Below are positions 6,222 through 15,037 of a stretch of DNA of 21,083 nt, piece after piece. Under the pieces are notes generated by a model. That model saw only the letters and a program-made list of their open reading frames with translations, was not told where the DNA came from and made no database searches. Source of the stretch: Flavobacteriaceae bacterium UBA5950. Lineage in GTDB: Bacteria; Bacteroidota; Bacteroidia; Flavobacteriales; Flavobacteriaceae. A program made the position numbers and the translations under genes. The stretch lies in the NCBI GenBank assembly GCA_002430545.1, contig DJCM01000018.1:1-21083 (forward strand), given 5' to 3'. Each line of letters begins with the position of its first letter. The first letter of the stretch is position 1.

Positions 6222-7418
6222 ATGGATTTTTATATTTTGTATGTTTGTGCTTCTGAAAACGATAGATTGCAACAGCTAGATTTTATCATATTGGGTGGTG
6301 GTGCTTCAGGACTGCAATTGGCTAATCGCCTAAGTAAAAGTGATGCCTATAAAGCGTCTTCTATACTCATCCTTGAAAGCGATCAGCACAAAGCAAACGA
6401 TCGGACGTGGTGTTTCTGGGAAACTGGTGAAGGAGAGTGGGACGATTTGCTTCAAAACCAGTGGAGCAAGGTGCAATTTAAAAGTCAAAGCATTGACAAG
6501 ACCATTGATTTGGGAGACACCTCATACAAGATGCTTCGAAGCAAACCCTATTATGACCTTCTCCATAAAAACATTGCGCAAAACAAGTCTGTTCAAATCA
6601 AATATGAACGTTGTACTGGCTTTAGCGATAAAGGCAGTCATGTGATTGTTAATACTGAGCAGAATACCTATCAATGTTCTACTCTTTTCAATAGTATTTT
6701 TGATTGGAACATCCTTCGGCAAATGCAACAATACCCTGTACTTCAGCAGCATTTTTTGGGTTGGTACATTAAAACCCCAACCCCTGTTTTTGATGTGCAA
6801 AAAGCAGTTTTTATGGACTTTACAGTTCCACAAAAACAAGAAACCAGATTCATGTATGTGCTTCCTTTCACAAAAACTGATGCGCTGATTGAATACACTC
6901 TTTTCTCAGAAAAACTGCTTGATAAATCTGAATATGAATCTGCCATACGCGACTATCTTAAAGAAAAAAACATAAATGATTACGAGTTGGTTGAAGTCGA
7001 ACAAGGGAGTATCCCTATGTGTTCCTATCCCTTTTGGAAACACAATACCAAAAATGTACACTTTATTGGCTCGGCAGGTGGATGGACCAAGGCGAGTACT
7101 GGTTTTACTTTTAAAAATATCAATCGGAAAACAATTGCTTTAGTGAATCATATCAGTGCAAACAAACCACTGAGTCGTTTTGCGAAGAAAAATCGCTTTT
7201 GGTGGTACGACTTATTGTTTTTGGATGTTTTATCCAAGCACAACCACATGGGCGCGCAATTGTTTTCAGGGATGTTTGGCAAAAATAGCCCCAAGCGTAT
7301 TTTCCGATTTTTAGATGAGCAAAGCCACTTTTTTCAAGAGATTCTCATCATGAGATCATTCCCTACCCTTCTTTTTGTGAAGCAATTCTTTAAGCGTTTA
7401 TTTGGTACGCACCATTAA
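6222..7418 (+). CDS. crtY: Lycopene beta-cyclase (CrtY-type)
   Basis: A 398-aa flavoprotein converting lycopene to beta-carotene (two beta-ionone rings). The Rossmann FAD motif is DFIILGGGASGLQLANRL, with GGGASG at 25-30. Other CrtY signatures are NDRTWCFWE (59-67), QHFLGW (176-181), FMDF (197-200), LPF (214-216), EYTLFS (224-229) and GSAGGWTKASTGFTF. From the ATG at 6222 there are 19 extra residues before the FAD strand, longer than usual. A TTG at 6267 just before the strand, with a TATGTTTG box at 6240-6247, could be the real start. It lies divergent from the dtxR-family gene across the paired palindromes, and its 3' end overlaps the polyprenyl synthase gene by 21 bp. No crtB, crtI or crtZ is in the window. 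Confidence 0.9.
   Translation: MDFYILYVCASENDRLQQLDFIILGGGASGLQLANRLSKSDAYKASSILILESDQHKANDRTWCFWETGEGEWDDLLQNQWSKVQFKSQSIDKTIDLGDTSYKMLRSKPYYDLLHKNIAQNKSVQIKYERCTGFSDKGSHVIVNTEQNTYQCSTLFNSIFDWNILRQMQQYPVLQQHFLGWYIKTPTPVFDVQKAVFMDFTVPQKQETRFMYVLPFTKTDALIEYTLFSEKLLDKSEYESAIRDYLKEKNINDYELVEVEQGSIPMCSYPFWKHNTKNVHFIGSAGGWTKASTGFTFKNINRKTIALVNHISANKPLSRFAKKNRFWWYDLLFLDVLSKHNHMGAQLFSGMFGKNSPKRIFRFLDEQSHFFQEILIMRSFPTLLFVKQFFKRLFGTHH
6240..6247 (+). promoter_or_regulatory. Possible -7 box inside the 5' end of crtY
   Basis: TATGTTTG matches TAnnTTTG, but it sits within the longest crtY reading frame and has no TTTG at the right distance. If real, transcription would start near 6254 and translation would need a start downstream, such as TTG 6267. 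Confidence 0.25.
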
Positions 7419-8372
7419 TTCCTCTGCGAAGGCAGTGAAATAAGCAATTTGATCAGAGGAAAGGGTCGATTGCTGCAAGGCATCCATTGCTTTATTGGTG
7501 TAGGCAGACACTTGATCGACTGTTCGGCGGGGAACTTCTGTGGCTTCAAAAATGGTTTTGACGGCTGTGATTTTTTTGTTTTCATCAGCTGGTGTCGATG
7601 TCATCAGTTGTTCAAAGCTTGCTTTGTCGTGGGCATTGGCGTGCGCCATTGTCAGATGATAAAGAATGGTTTTTTTATTTTCAACAATATCCCCACCTAC
7701 TTTTTTTCCAAAGGTTTTTGAATCTCCAAAAGCATCGAGCAAATCGTCCTGCAGCTGAAAGGCAATACCGAGGTTCACCCCAAATTCGTATAGGCAATCT
7801 GCAGCAACTGTTGATGCATTCCCAACCAAGGCACCCATTCGAAGGGCACAACCCAACAATACTGCCGTTTTGAGCTGAATCATTTGGATATAAGCCTCCA
7901 AACTGACATCATTTCTGGTTTCAAAGTCAACGTCATATTGTTGTCCCTCACATACAAGTAGTGCTGTTTCACTGAGCAACTTTGTCAACTGTGAAAAGAG
8001 AGTGTCTTCATACTGGTTGAACTGTTGATAGGCAATCACAAGAAGCGCATCTCCTGATAGAATACCAGCGTTGACATCCCATTTTTGGTGCACTGTCTGC
8101 TGACCTCTACGCAGACTTGCTTCGTCCATAATATCATCGTGCAGCAAGGTAAAATTGTGAAACAACTCCACAGCAGTCGCTGCGCCTAGAGCAGATGAAG
8201 GATTTTTCCCCATAGCTTCGCAAGCCATAAGCGCCAATACAGGTCGCATTCGCTTGCCCCCGAGTTTCAGGATATAAGAAATTGGGTCATAAAGCCCCAA
8301 AGGCTCCTTTACAAATGCCATCGATCGTAAATGTGTGGAAAACAATTCTTGATACGCTTGGACTGAACGCAT
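7398..8372 (-). CDS. Polyprenyl diphosphate synthase, short-chain type (probable GGPP synthase)
   Basis: A 324-aa all-helical trans-prenyltransferase that builds isoprenoid diphosphates from IPP and allylic primers. GGKRMRP lies at 38-44, the first Asp-rich motif DDIMD at 79-83 and the second, DDLLD, at 209-213, followed by KTFGKKVGGD. The residue five before the first motif is Phe (HNFTLLHDDIMD), and there is no insertion in the motif. In this family that combination limits chain length to about C15-C20. With crtY as neighbour, GGPP for carotenoids is the best guess. The ATG at 8372 is chosen over an in-frame TTG at 8408, which would place the -7 box inside the gene. The 3' end overlaps crtY on the other strand by 21 bp. 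Confidence 0.9.
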   Translation of the reverse strand: MRSVQAYQELFSTHLRSMAFVKEPLGLYDPISYILKLGGKRMRPVLALMACEAMGKNPSSALGAATAVELFHNFTLLHDDIMDEASLRRGQQTVHQKWDVNAGILSGDALLVIAYQQFNQYEDTLFSQLTKLLSETALLVCEGQQYDVDFETRNDVSLEAYIQMIQLKTAVLLGCALRMGALVGNASTVAADCLYEFGVNLGIAFQLQDDLLDAFGDSKTFGKKVGGDIVENKKTILYHLTMAHANAHDKASFEQLMTSTPADENKKITAVKTIFEATEVPRRTVDQVSAYTNKAMDALQQSTLSSDQIAYFTAFAEELMVRTK

Positions 8373-8389
8373 GAATTTTAAAATTTTAA

Positions 8390-8420
8390 CAAAAGTACAA
8401 CTACACAAAAGAAGTCTAAA
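8390..8420 (-). promoter_or_regulatory. Promoter of the polyprenyl synthase gene
   Basis: On the minus strand TTTA (8420-8417), 19 nt, then TACTTTTG (8397-8390), a full -7 match with a one-off -33. It ends 17 bases before the ATG at 8372. Confidence 0.5.
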
Positions 8421-8473
8421 ATCATTTTTATGAAAACGCAGGAAACTTTTTTTATTTTTTGAGTTTCCTTGTA

Positions 8474-8481
8474 TATATTTG
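8474..8481 (+). promoter_or_regulatory. -7 box of the tetR-efflux operon
   Basis: TATATTTG, a perfect match to TAnnTTTG, ends seven bases before the ATG at 8489. The region about 20 nt upstream is T-rich with no clear TTTG. The transcript would have almost no leader. Confidence 0.45.
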
Positions 8482-8488
8482 CCCCGCT

Positions 8489-9106
8489 ATGAATTCAATT
8501 GACATAGAGAAATCTATCGTTGTTGCATCCACTGATTTGTTTTTAGAATATGGGTTTAAAACAGTCACGATGGATGATATTGCCCTGGATATGAAAATTT
8601 CTAAGAAAACCATTTATAATTTTTTCAGCAATAAAGAAGCTTTGATTCAGAAGGTTGTGTTTTCGATGTACAACTATATTACAAACAAGCTCGAGGAAAT
8701 TCGTGATCAAGCCAGCAATCCAATTTCTGAACTCTACGAAATCAAAATGTTCATCATGCATCAATTGAAGGTCGAAAAAACATCCCCTCTACATCAATTG
8801 AGAAAATATTATCCAATCATTCATGACGAACTCCAAAAAAAACAATTTGATTTTATGACAACATCTGTGCGAAAGAGTTTGAAAAAAGGGGTTAAAATGA
8901 AACTTTTTCGTCCGTCTATCGATGTTGTCTTTATTTCTCGAATGTATTTTAACGGCATGACTGGCATCAAAAATGCAGAACTGTTTCCCACAGAAAAATA
9001 TAGCCCCGAACAGCTTATGGAAAGTTACTTAGATTATCACTTACGTGCCATCGTTACAGATAAAGGCATGACATATTTATCCTCATATATCAAACCAAAA
9101 TCATGA
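8489..9106 (+). CDS. TetR/AcrR-family repressor of the efflux operon
   Basis: A 205-aa one-component regulator. The N-terminal helix-turn-helix covers about residues 8-52: ATDLFLEYGFKTVTMDDIA followed by KISKKTIYNFFSNKEAL, a textbook TetR layout. The C-terminal ligand-binding half is not diagnostic. The ATG at 8489 is preferred to the first codon of the open frame at 8459, because the TATATTTG box lies between them. The stop codon overlaps the start of the TolC-like gene (ATGA at 9103-9106). The regulator is therefore the first gene of the efflux operon and probably represses its own promoter; the inducer is unknown. Confidence 0.9.
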   Translation: MNSIDIEKSIVVASTDLFLEYGFKTVTMDDIALDMKISKKTIYNFFSNKEALIQKVVFSMYNYITNKLEEIRDQASNPISELYEIKMFIMHQLKVEKTSPLHQLRKYYPIIHDELQKKQFDFMTTSVRKSLKKGVKMKLFRPSIDVVFISRMYFNGMTGIKNAELFPTEKYSPEQLMESYLDYHLRAIVTDKGMTYLSSYIKPKS

Positions 9107-10446
9107 ATCGTTTATTGATCCTTATTGTTTCACTCATGTTTATTCCATTTGGATGGAGTCAACAATCGCTCAGCTTGACAGAAGCCATTATGGAAGGTTT
9201 ACAAAACAATCGCATCATGGTCAATGCTGACTATGACATTCAAATTGCGCGTGAACGCCAATGGGAAACAATTGCCACTGGTTTGCCACAAATCAGTGCT
9301 AGTGCCTTCTACAACATAGACCTCGAACAGCGAACCTCTATCGTTCCTGGGGCTTATTTTGGTGGAAATCCGGGCGAATATTACCCTGTTCAATTTGGTA
9401 CCGAACAAAGTGTGGATGCCGCCGCGCGCATGGATCAATTGATCTTTGATGGTTCCTATCTGGTTGGTCTTCAAGCGTCCAGTGTCTTCCTCAAGATATC
9501 GCGACAAAACAAAGTCAAAAGCGAATTGGAAGTTAAACGACTCGTGACGGATGCTTATGTCAATGTTCTTCTTGCTGAGGAACGCAAACGCATCTTGGAA
9601 AAAAACCTTGCAAACCTAGAAGGCACACTGACAGACATACGAAAAGTATATCAACAAGGTTTGGTCGAAGTCGAGCAGGTGGAGCAGTTGGAAATCACAG
9701 GTGCTTCCATCCAAAGTTCACTCGATTATGTGCTTCGGCTTGTTCCCATAATACATCAAATGCTCAACATGGCTTTGGGAAGAGATATGAACGACAATAT
9801 CAGCTTGACAGACACCTTGTTGGGGCTCTGTGTAAAAAGCGAAAATGAGCTGATTTCATCGGATTGGGACCTCGAAAAAAACATCGACTACCAAATTGCG
9901 CAAAACAACCTTCGCTCTTCTAAGTTGTTGCTAAAGCTTGAGCGTTTTCGAGCCTTGCCAACCATTTCGGCCTTTGTGGCAAGTGGTTATGATGGCTTCG
10001 ATGACGATTTTACTTTTTTTCAAAAATCGCAACAGTGGTATGATCGCTCTGCTATTGGTTTAAGTGTCACTCTTCCCATTTTCACTTCTGGTGCAGGGCA
10101 GTCACGAACCGACCAAGCCAAACTCAATGTTGCCAAAGCCCAGACACAACTCGAACAAGTTGAAGAAGAGCTTCTTTTGCAAAAAGCAAATGCACACAAT
10201 CAATTTACTTTGGCGTTGGAAGCGTTTCTGAGAAGTCAGGAGAGTTTAGAAATCGCCTATAGAATTGAGCGCAAAAACAATCTCAAATACAGCGAGGGCG
10301 TAAGTGGTAGTTTCGAACTTCGACAAGCACAATTGCAACTTTACGACCTCCAAAACCAACATCTCAATACCATGCGAGATATCATCCAATCAAAAACCGA
10401 ACTCGATATATTATATCACTCATCACCTGAAATTGTAAAAAAATGA
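9103..10446 (+). CDS. TolC-family outer-membrane efflux channel
   Basis: A 447-aa outer-membrane protein that would form the trimeric exit duct of a tripartite pump. The N-terminal signal peptide is about 19 residues, with cleavage expected near FGWS-QQ. The rest has two OEP-type halves rich in long coiled-coil helices, for example around 140-200 and 320-380. These include repeated patterns such as LNVAKAQTQLEQVEEELLLQ. Length is normal for Bacteroidota TolC-like proteins. It is coupled to tetR upstream and the adaptor gene downstream by 4-base overlaps at each end. Confidence 0.92.
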   Translation: MNRLLILIVSLMFIPFGWSQQSLSLTEAIMEGLQNNRIMVNADYDIQIARERQWETIATGLPQISASAFYNIDLEQRTSIVPGAYFGGNPGEYYPVQFGTEQSVDAAARMDQLIFDGSYLVGLQASSVFLKISRQNKVKSELEVKRLVTDAYVNVLLAEERKRILEKNLANLEGTLTDIRKVYQQGLVEVEQVEQLEITGASIQSSLDYVLRLVPIIHQMLNMALGRDMNDNISLTDTLLGLCVKSENELISSDWDLEKNIDYQIAQNNLRSSKLLLKLERFRALPTISAFVASGYDGFDDDFTFFQKSQQWYDRSAIGLSVTLPIFTSGAGQSRTDQAKLNVAKAQTQLEQVEEELLLQKANAHNQFTLALEAFLRSQESLEIAYRIERKNNLKYSEGVSGSFELRQAQLQLYDLQNQHLNTMRDIIQSKTELDILYHSSPEIVKK

Positions 10447-11588
10447 AATACCTAATTCTTTTTCTAGCATGCTTCACCCTTATTTCCTGTGGAAATGAAG
10501 CCGAACCATCAACCCAAGAACTCATCGACAGTGCTGATGTTGATGGCCTGGAACAAAAGCGATCTGGAATGGTCAGTCAAATCGAGGGGCTTCGCAACGA
10601 ACTCGGTTTGGTCACAGCTGCTCTCAACCGATTGGACACCACCAAAAAACGAGCACTAGTCTCTGTTAATACTGTCAAGCCCAGCGAATTAAAACATCGC
10701 ATTTCTTTACAGTCGATTGTGAAAACAGACCAAAATATGTTGTTGCAACCCGAATTTATGGGGGCAGTCTCGTCCATATCGGTTCGAGAAGGTCAACAGG
10801 TGAAAAAAGGTCAAGTCCTGATGCGCATCGACGATGGTGGGCTGAAACAAACCATCCGTTTGCAAAAGGCACAAACAGATTTGGCAAAAACAGTTTTTGA
10901 ACGTCAAGAGCGACTGTGGAACGAAGAGATTGGGTCTGAAATTGAGTATCTACAAGCCAAAACCAACTATGAAAGCCAACGCAGTCAGTTGGGACAACTG
11001 AACGATCAGCTGGAAAAAGCGATCGTGCGCGCTCCCTTTTCTGGAAAAATTGATCACATTATGGTTGACGTCGGTCAGGTCGTCAGCCCTGCTACAATGC
11101 CCCTTATTCGGCTAGTGAGTACCAAACAAATGTATGTGGAGGCAGATGTGCCCGAACGCTACTTGCCAACAGTGTCGAAAGGAACGCCAGTCCTTGTCGA
11201 AATTCCTGTTCTCAATACCTCTTTTGAGGCAAGAATTTCTCACAGAGCAACACATGTCAGTACTGAAAATAGAACCTTTCGTGTGACTGTGGATATTGAT
11301 CCTTCGTTAGAGGTCAATCCAAACTTGATTAGCACCCTTCACATTTTTGACTACATCAATCCAAAAGCCCTCTTAATCCCTGTGAGTATTATTTCGGAAA
11401 ATGCCTCTGGTGATCAGTTTGTTTTTGCAATTGACAAGGACAATCAAGCACAAAAAGTCTTTATTCAAACTGGCTATGCAGAAAATGGTATGGTTGAAGT
11501 GGTTGCGGGTCTAGAAGAAGGCGCAACCATTATCAGTGAGGGCGCTCGACTTGTGAAAGAAAATCAACCTGTTCAAATCATAAAATAA
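10443..11588 (+). CDS. RND efflux periplasmic adaptor (lipoprotein, HlyD-like)
   Basis: A 381-aa membrane-fusion protein linking the RND pump to the TolC-like channel. The signal peptide ends in a lipobox, LISC, with lipidation expected at Cys16. Unusually for the generic family, a predicted coiled coil of about 45 residues precedes the barrel-sandwich half (SADVDGLEQKRSGMV... to LDTTKKRA). The biotinyl-lipoyl part follows (GAVSSISVREGQQVKKGQVL and VRAPFSGKIDHIMVDVGQVV), separated by an alpha-hairpin (about 135-190). Beta-barrel and membrane-proximal domains complete it. It starts within the tolC stop codon and ends two bases before the RND gene. Confidence 0.92.
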   Translation: MKYLILFLACFTLISCGNEAEPSTQELIDSADVDGLEQKRSGMVSQIEGLRNELGLVTAALNRLDTTKKRALVSVNTVKPSELKHRISLQSIVKTDQNMLLQPEFMGAVSSISVREGQQVKKGQVLMRIDDGGLKQTIRLQKAQTDLAKTVFERQERLWNEEIGSEIEYLQAKTNYESQRSQLGQLNDQLEKAIVRAPFSGKIDHIMVDVGQVVSPATMPLIRLVSTKQMYVEADVPERYLPTVSKGTPVLVEIPVLNTSFEARISHRATHVSTENRTFRVTVDIDPSLEVNPNLISTLHIFDYINPKALLIPVSIISENASGDQFVFAIDKDNQAQKVFIQTGYAENGMVEVVAGLEEGATIISEGARLVKENQPVQIIK

Positions 11589-11590
11589 AG

Positions 11591-14500
11591 ATGGTAAAGA
11601 CCTCCAATTCCCCCGAAAAAGAATTTCTCTTTTCGTCATGGGCGATACGCAACAGCAACACCATGTATGTCTTTATGGCGGTGTTGTTGTTTTTGGGTAT
11701 ATCTGCTTATCTGACCATGCCACGTGAGAACTTTCCTGAGATTACAGAAACCAATATCTACATCAGCACCCCTTACCCCGGAAACACAGCAGAAGACATC
11801 GAACGCTTTGTGACTGATCCTTTAGAGGAGGCAGTTAAGGGTGTGAGTAATGTAGTAGAAATCACATCCACATCACAAGACGACTATTCGATGGTTGTGC
11901 TAGAGTTTGACGAAGACATCAACGTTGATCTCGCCAAGCAAAAGGTCAAAGACGAAGTGGATGCTGTTGTGGCAGGTGAGGACTGGCCCACCTTCAATAA
12001 TGCCAAACTCGAACCCAATGTGTTTGATCTCAATTTTGTAGAGGAATTTCCAATTGTCAATGTCACCCTGCAAGGAGACTACACTCTCGATGCATTAAAC
12101 GATTACGCTGAACTATTGGAACAGCGTATCGAACGCCTCGATCAAATCAAAGAGGTCGACATCAGAGGTACGCAAGAAAGAGAGGTCGAAGTGGCTGTTG
12201 ATATCCACAAAATGATGGCTTCGAAAGTGAGTTTTGGAGACGTCATCCAAGCCATTCGAAACGAAAATTCGACTGTCTCTGCAGGAAGCATCATTTCCAA
12301 TGGTCAACGACGTAACATTCGTGTGATTGGAGAAATCCAAAACCCCTCAGATTTGGGTGAATTTGTTGTGAAAAACGAAGGAGGAGCCATATACTTAAAA
12401 GACATTTCCACCATTCGATTTAAGGATATGGACGCCACCACACATGCGCGCGACTTTGGGCAATCGGTAGTGATGTTAGATGTCAAAAAACGAGGTGGTA
12501 AAAACCTGATCCAAGCTGCGGAAGCCATTCGTGAGATTGTCGATAATGCACGCTCCACCATCATTCCACAAGATATCGAAGTCACCATTTCAAACGACAC
12601 CTCTGCCATTACCATCAACCAAGTCACTGACCTGATCAATAACATCTTGTTTGGTGTTCTTTTGGTCGTGACAGTTCTTACCTTTTTCCTTGGATTTCGC
12701 AATGCCTTGTTTGTAGGGTTTGCCATTCCGATGTCTATGTTTATCTCCTTTTTTATCCTCCAATCGTTGGGGTATACAATGAATACCATGGTTCTCTTTG
12801 CCTTAGTAATGGGCTTGGGAATGCTGGTTGATAATGGGATTGTGGTTGTTGAAAATGTATATCGACTCATTGAAAAAGAAGGGATGCCTCGATTTGAAGC
12901 TGCCAAAAAAGGAGTGAGTGAAATTGCCTTTCCCATCATCATTTCAACTGCAACGACTGTTGCAGCTTTTGTGCCTTTGGGCTTTTGGCCAGGAATTATG
13001 GGGCAGTTTATGATCTACTTCCCCATTACACTATCTGTCGTATTGGGTTCTTCTCTGATAGTTGCCATCTTCTTCAACTCTGTTCTAGTATCCCAATTTA
13101 TGGATGTAGAAGAGAAAATTCTATCTCGACAAAAACTCATTCGAATCACCCTCATCCTTGGTGGATTGGGAATCTTGATTCTCTTTGCTGGGGGTGCAGT
13201 TCGAGGGCTTGGCTCCTTGCTCCTCTTCATTGTTCTATTGTTTTGGGCTTATAAATATGTAATAAAAGACCTGGCCAATCGATTTAGAACTCGTTTTTTA
13301 GTTTGGCTAGAGATTCGCTACGAACGATTGCTGCGCTATGCCATGCGTGGTCGTCGGGCATATGCCTTTGTCTTTGGAACAGTATTGATGCTCATCTTTT
13401 CATTTGTTCTTGTGGGCATCTCACAACCAAAGGTGGAATTTTTTCCCGACAATCAACCCACACAAATCATCATCTATATTGAATATCCACAAGGGACTGA
13501 CATCGCCAAAACCGATGAAATGACCAAGTCGATTGAGCAGCTGGCCATCAAAACCGTCAACCAACCAAAATATATGGATGAGGAGTATAATTTTATGGTC
13601 GAATCTTTGGTTTCACAGGTTGGGGCTGGTGCTGGAAATCCACAAACGGAAGGTGGATCAGAAGCCGAAATGCCACATCGTGGAAAAATCACTGCAACCA
13701 TGCGTGAATTCAAATTCCGTCGTGGATTATCGAGTGAAAACCTTCGAAGAGAAATCCAACAAGCATTGGCAGGTACCTTTGCAGGGGTTTCTATTTCAGT
13801 TGAAAAAGACCAAGCAGGTCCCCCACTGGGCTACCCAATCAATATTGAAATTACGGGAGACAATTATGGCGATCTTATAGAGGTCAGTGAGCGAATACGA
13901 AACTTTATCATCAACATGAATATCCCAGGAATTGAGGAACTCAAAGTCGATGTCAATCGCAACAAGCCGGGTATGCGCATCGCTGTTGATCGCCAAAAAG
14001 CTGGAGAACTAGGCGTTAGCGCAGGGCAAGTAGGGTTTCAGCTTCGCCAATCCTTGTTTGGAGAAAAAGCAGGGGTGTATAAAAAAGATGGGGAGGACTA
14101 CAATATCAATGTGCGTTTTCAAGAAGAAGATCGCTACAATCAATCTGCTTTATTTAATCAATACATCACTTTTCGAGACATGGCATCTGGACAAATCAAA
14201 TCGATTCCAGTTGCTGCAGTCACCGATCGAAAAAACACTTCTGGTTATAGTGCAATCAAGCATCGCAGCCTAGAACGTGTTGTGACTGTTTACTCGGCCA
14301 TATTACCTGGTTATAACGCTGCAGAAATCGTCAATCAAATCAAAACACAAATCGATGCCTTTCAACTGCCTGCCGACATGCGCTTTCGCTTTACTGGTGA
14401 GATCGAAGAGCAAGAAGAAAACATGTCCTTTTTGTCTAGTGCTTTGCTCTATGCTTTGTTTCTGATATTGATCCTACTCGTTTTACAATTCAACTCGGTG

Positions 14501-15031
14501 AGTAAGCCCTTTATCATATTATTTTCCATATTTATGAGCTTCACAGGGGTCTTTCTCGGTTTGGTGGTTTTCAATATGACTTTTGTCATCATCATGACCA
14601 TGATGGGGATCATCTCCTTGGCTGGAATTGTGGTCAACAATAGTGTGGTGCTATTGGACTACACCCAGTTGTTGCTCGACCGAAGACGTGACAAACATGA
14701 TCTCAACTATGATTATCATTTAGATCGATCCGAAATTTTTGATGCAATTGTCAATGGGGGTAAAGCACGTTTACGACCAGTGTTACTGACAGCCATTACA
14801 ACCGTACTTGGGCTAATTCCATTGGCTGTGGGGCTCAACATCAACTTCTTTTCGCTATTTGCTACAGGAGATCCGCAGATTTATATCGGTGGAGATAATG
14901 TGATTTTCTGGGGTCCTCTTGCATGGACAGTCATTTTCGGACTGACATTTGCGACCTTTTTGACATTGGTAATTGTTCCTGTTGCTTTTTATCTCAGCAA
15001 AAGGGCTGCTATGCGATTCAATAAAACGTAA
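11591..15031 (+). CDS. RND-family efflux permease, 1146 aa, with two extra helices
   Basis: A large inner-membrane proton-driven exporter of the HAE1/AcrB type. TM1 lies at about 25-42. The TM4 signature MGLGMLVDNGIVVVENVYR is at 407-425, and the TM10 region contains LAGIVVNNSVVLLDYTQ. The large periplasmic loops follow TM1 and TM7 as usual. AcrB-type pumps have Asp-Asp in TM4; here it is Asp414-Asn415, so one carboxylate is replaced. Between TM6 (ending near 500) and TM7 (592-609) there are two additional hydrophobic stretches, about 517-534 and 540-556. A GDPQIYIGGDNVIFWG loop lies before the last helix. The length exceeds AcrB by about 100 residues. It is the last gene of the tetR-tolC-adaptor-RND operon. 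The substrate is unknown. Confidence 0.94.
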   Translation: MVKTSNSPEKEFLFSSWAIRNSNTMYVFMAVLLFLGISAYLTMPRENFPEITETNIYISTPYPGNTAEDIERFVTDPLEEAVKGVSNVVEITSTSQDDYSMVVLEFDEDINVDLAKQKVKDEVDAVVAGEDWPTFNNAKLEPNVFDLNFVEEFPIVNVTLQGDYTLDALNDYAELLEQRIERLDQIKEVDIRGTQEREVEVAVDIHKMMASKVSFGDVIQAIRNENSTVSAGSIISNGQRRNIRVIGEIQNPSDLGEFVVKNEGGAIYLKDISTIRFKDMDATTHARDFGQSVVMLDVKKRGGKNLIQAAEAIREIVDNARSTIIPQDIEVTISNDTSAITINQVTDLINNILFGVLLVVTVLTFFLGFRNALFVGFAIPMSMFISFFILQSLGYTMNTMVLFALVMGLGMLVDNGIVVVENVYRLIEKEGMPRFEAAKKGVSEIAFPIIISTATTVAAFVPLGFWPGIMGQFMIYFPITLSVVLGSSLIVAIFFNSVLVSQFMDVEEKILSRQKLIRITLILGGLGILILFAGGAVRGLGSLLLFIVLLFWAYKYVIKDLANRFRTRFLVWLEIRYERLLRYAMRGRRAYAFVFGTVLMLIFSFVLVGISQPKVEFFPDNQPTQIIIYIEYPQGTDIAKTDEMTKSIEQLAIKTVNQPKYMDEEYNFMVESLVSQVGAGAGNPQTEGGSEAEMPHRGKITATMREFKFRRGLSSENLRREIQQALAGTFAGVSISVEKDQAGPPLGYPINIEITGDNYGDLIEVSERIRNFIINMNIPGIEELKVDVNRNKPGMRIAVDRQKAGELGVSAGQVGFQLRQSLFGEKAGVYKKDGEDYNINVRFQEEDRYNQSALFNQYITFRDMASGQIKSIPVAAVTDRKNTSGYSAIKHRSLERVVTVYSAILPGYNAAEIVNQIKTQIDAFQLPADMRFRFTGEIEEQEENMSFLSSALLYALFLILILLVLQFNSVSKPFIILFSIFMSFTGVFLGLVVFNMTFVIIMTMMGIISLAGIVVNNSVVLLDYTQLLLDRRRDKHDLNYDYHLDRSEIFDAIVNGGKARLRPVLLTAITTVLGLIPLAVGLNINFFSLFATGDPQIYIGGDNVIFWGPLAWTVIFGLTFATFLTLVIVPVAFYLSKRAAMRFNKT

Positions 15032-15037
15032 GGGAAA

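Noticed and set aside
8411..8424. TTTAGAC-like half-site near the polyprenyl synthase promoter, as a third metalloregulator operator
   Set aside because: Only one half matches the dtxR palindromes; the other half does not, and the region is AT-rich enough for chance matches.
9106..11591. Frameshifts at the overlapping gene borders of the efflux operon
   Set aside because: Each overlap is a clean ATGA or short gap with complete proteins on both sides; this is translational coupling, not gene damage.
12304..12942. Minus-strand open frame of 212 codons within the RND gene
   Set aside because: Antisense to conserved RND coding sequence; no recognisable domain. Long shadow frames are expected opposite such genes.
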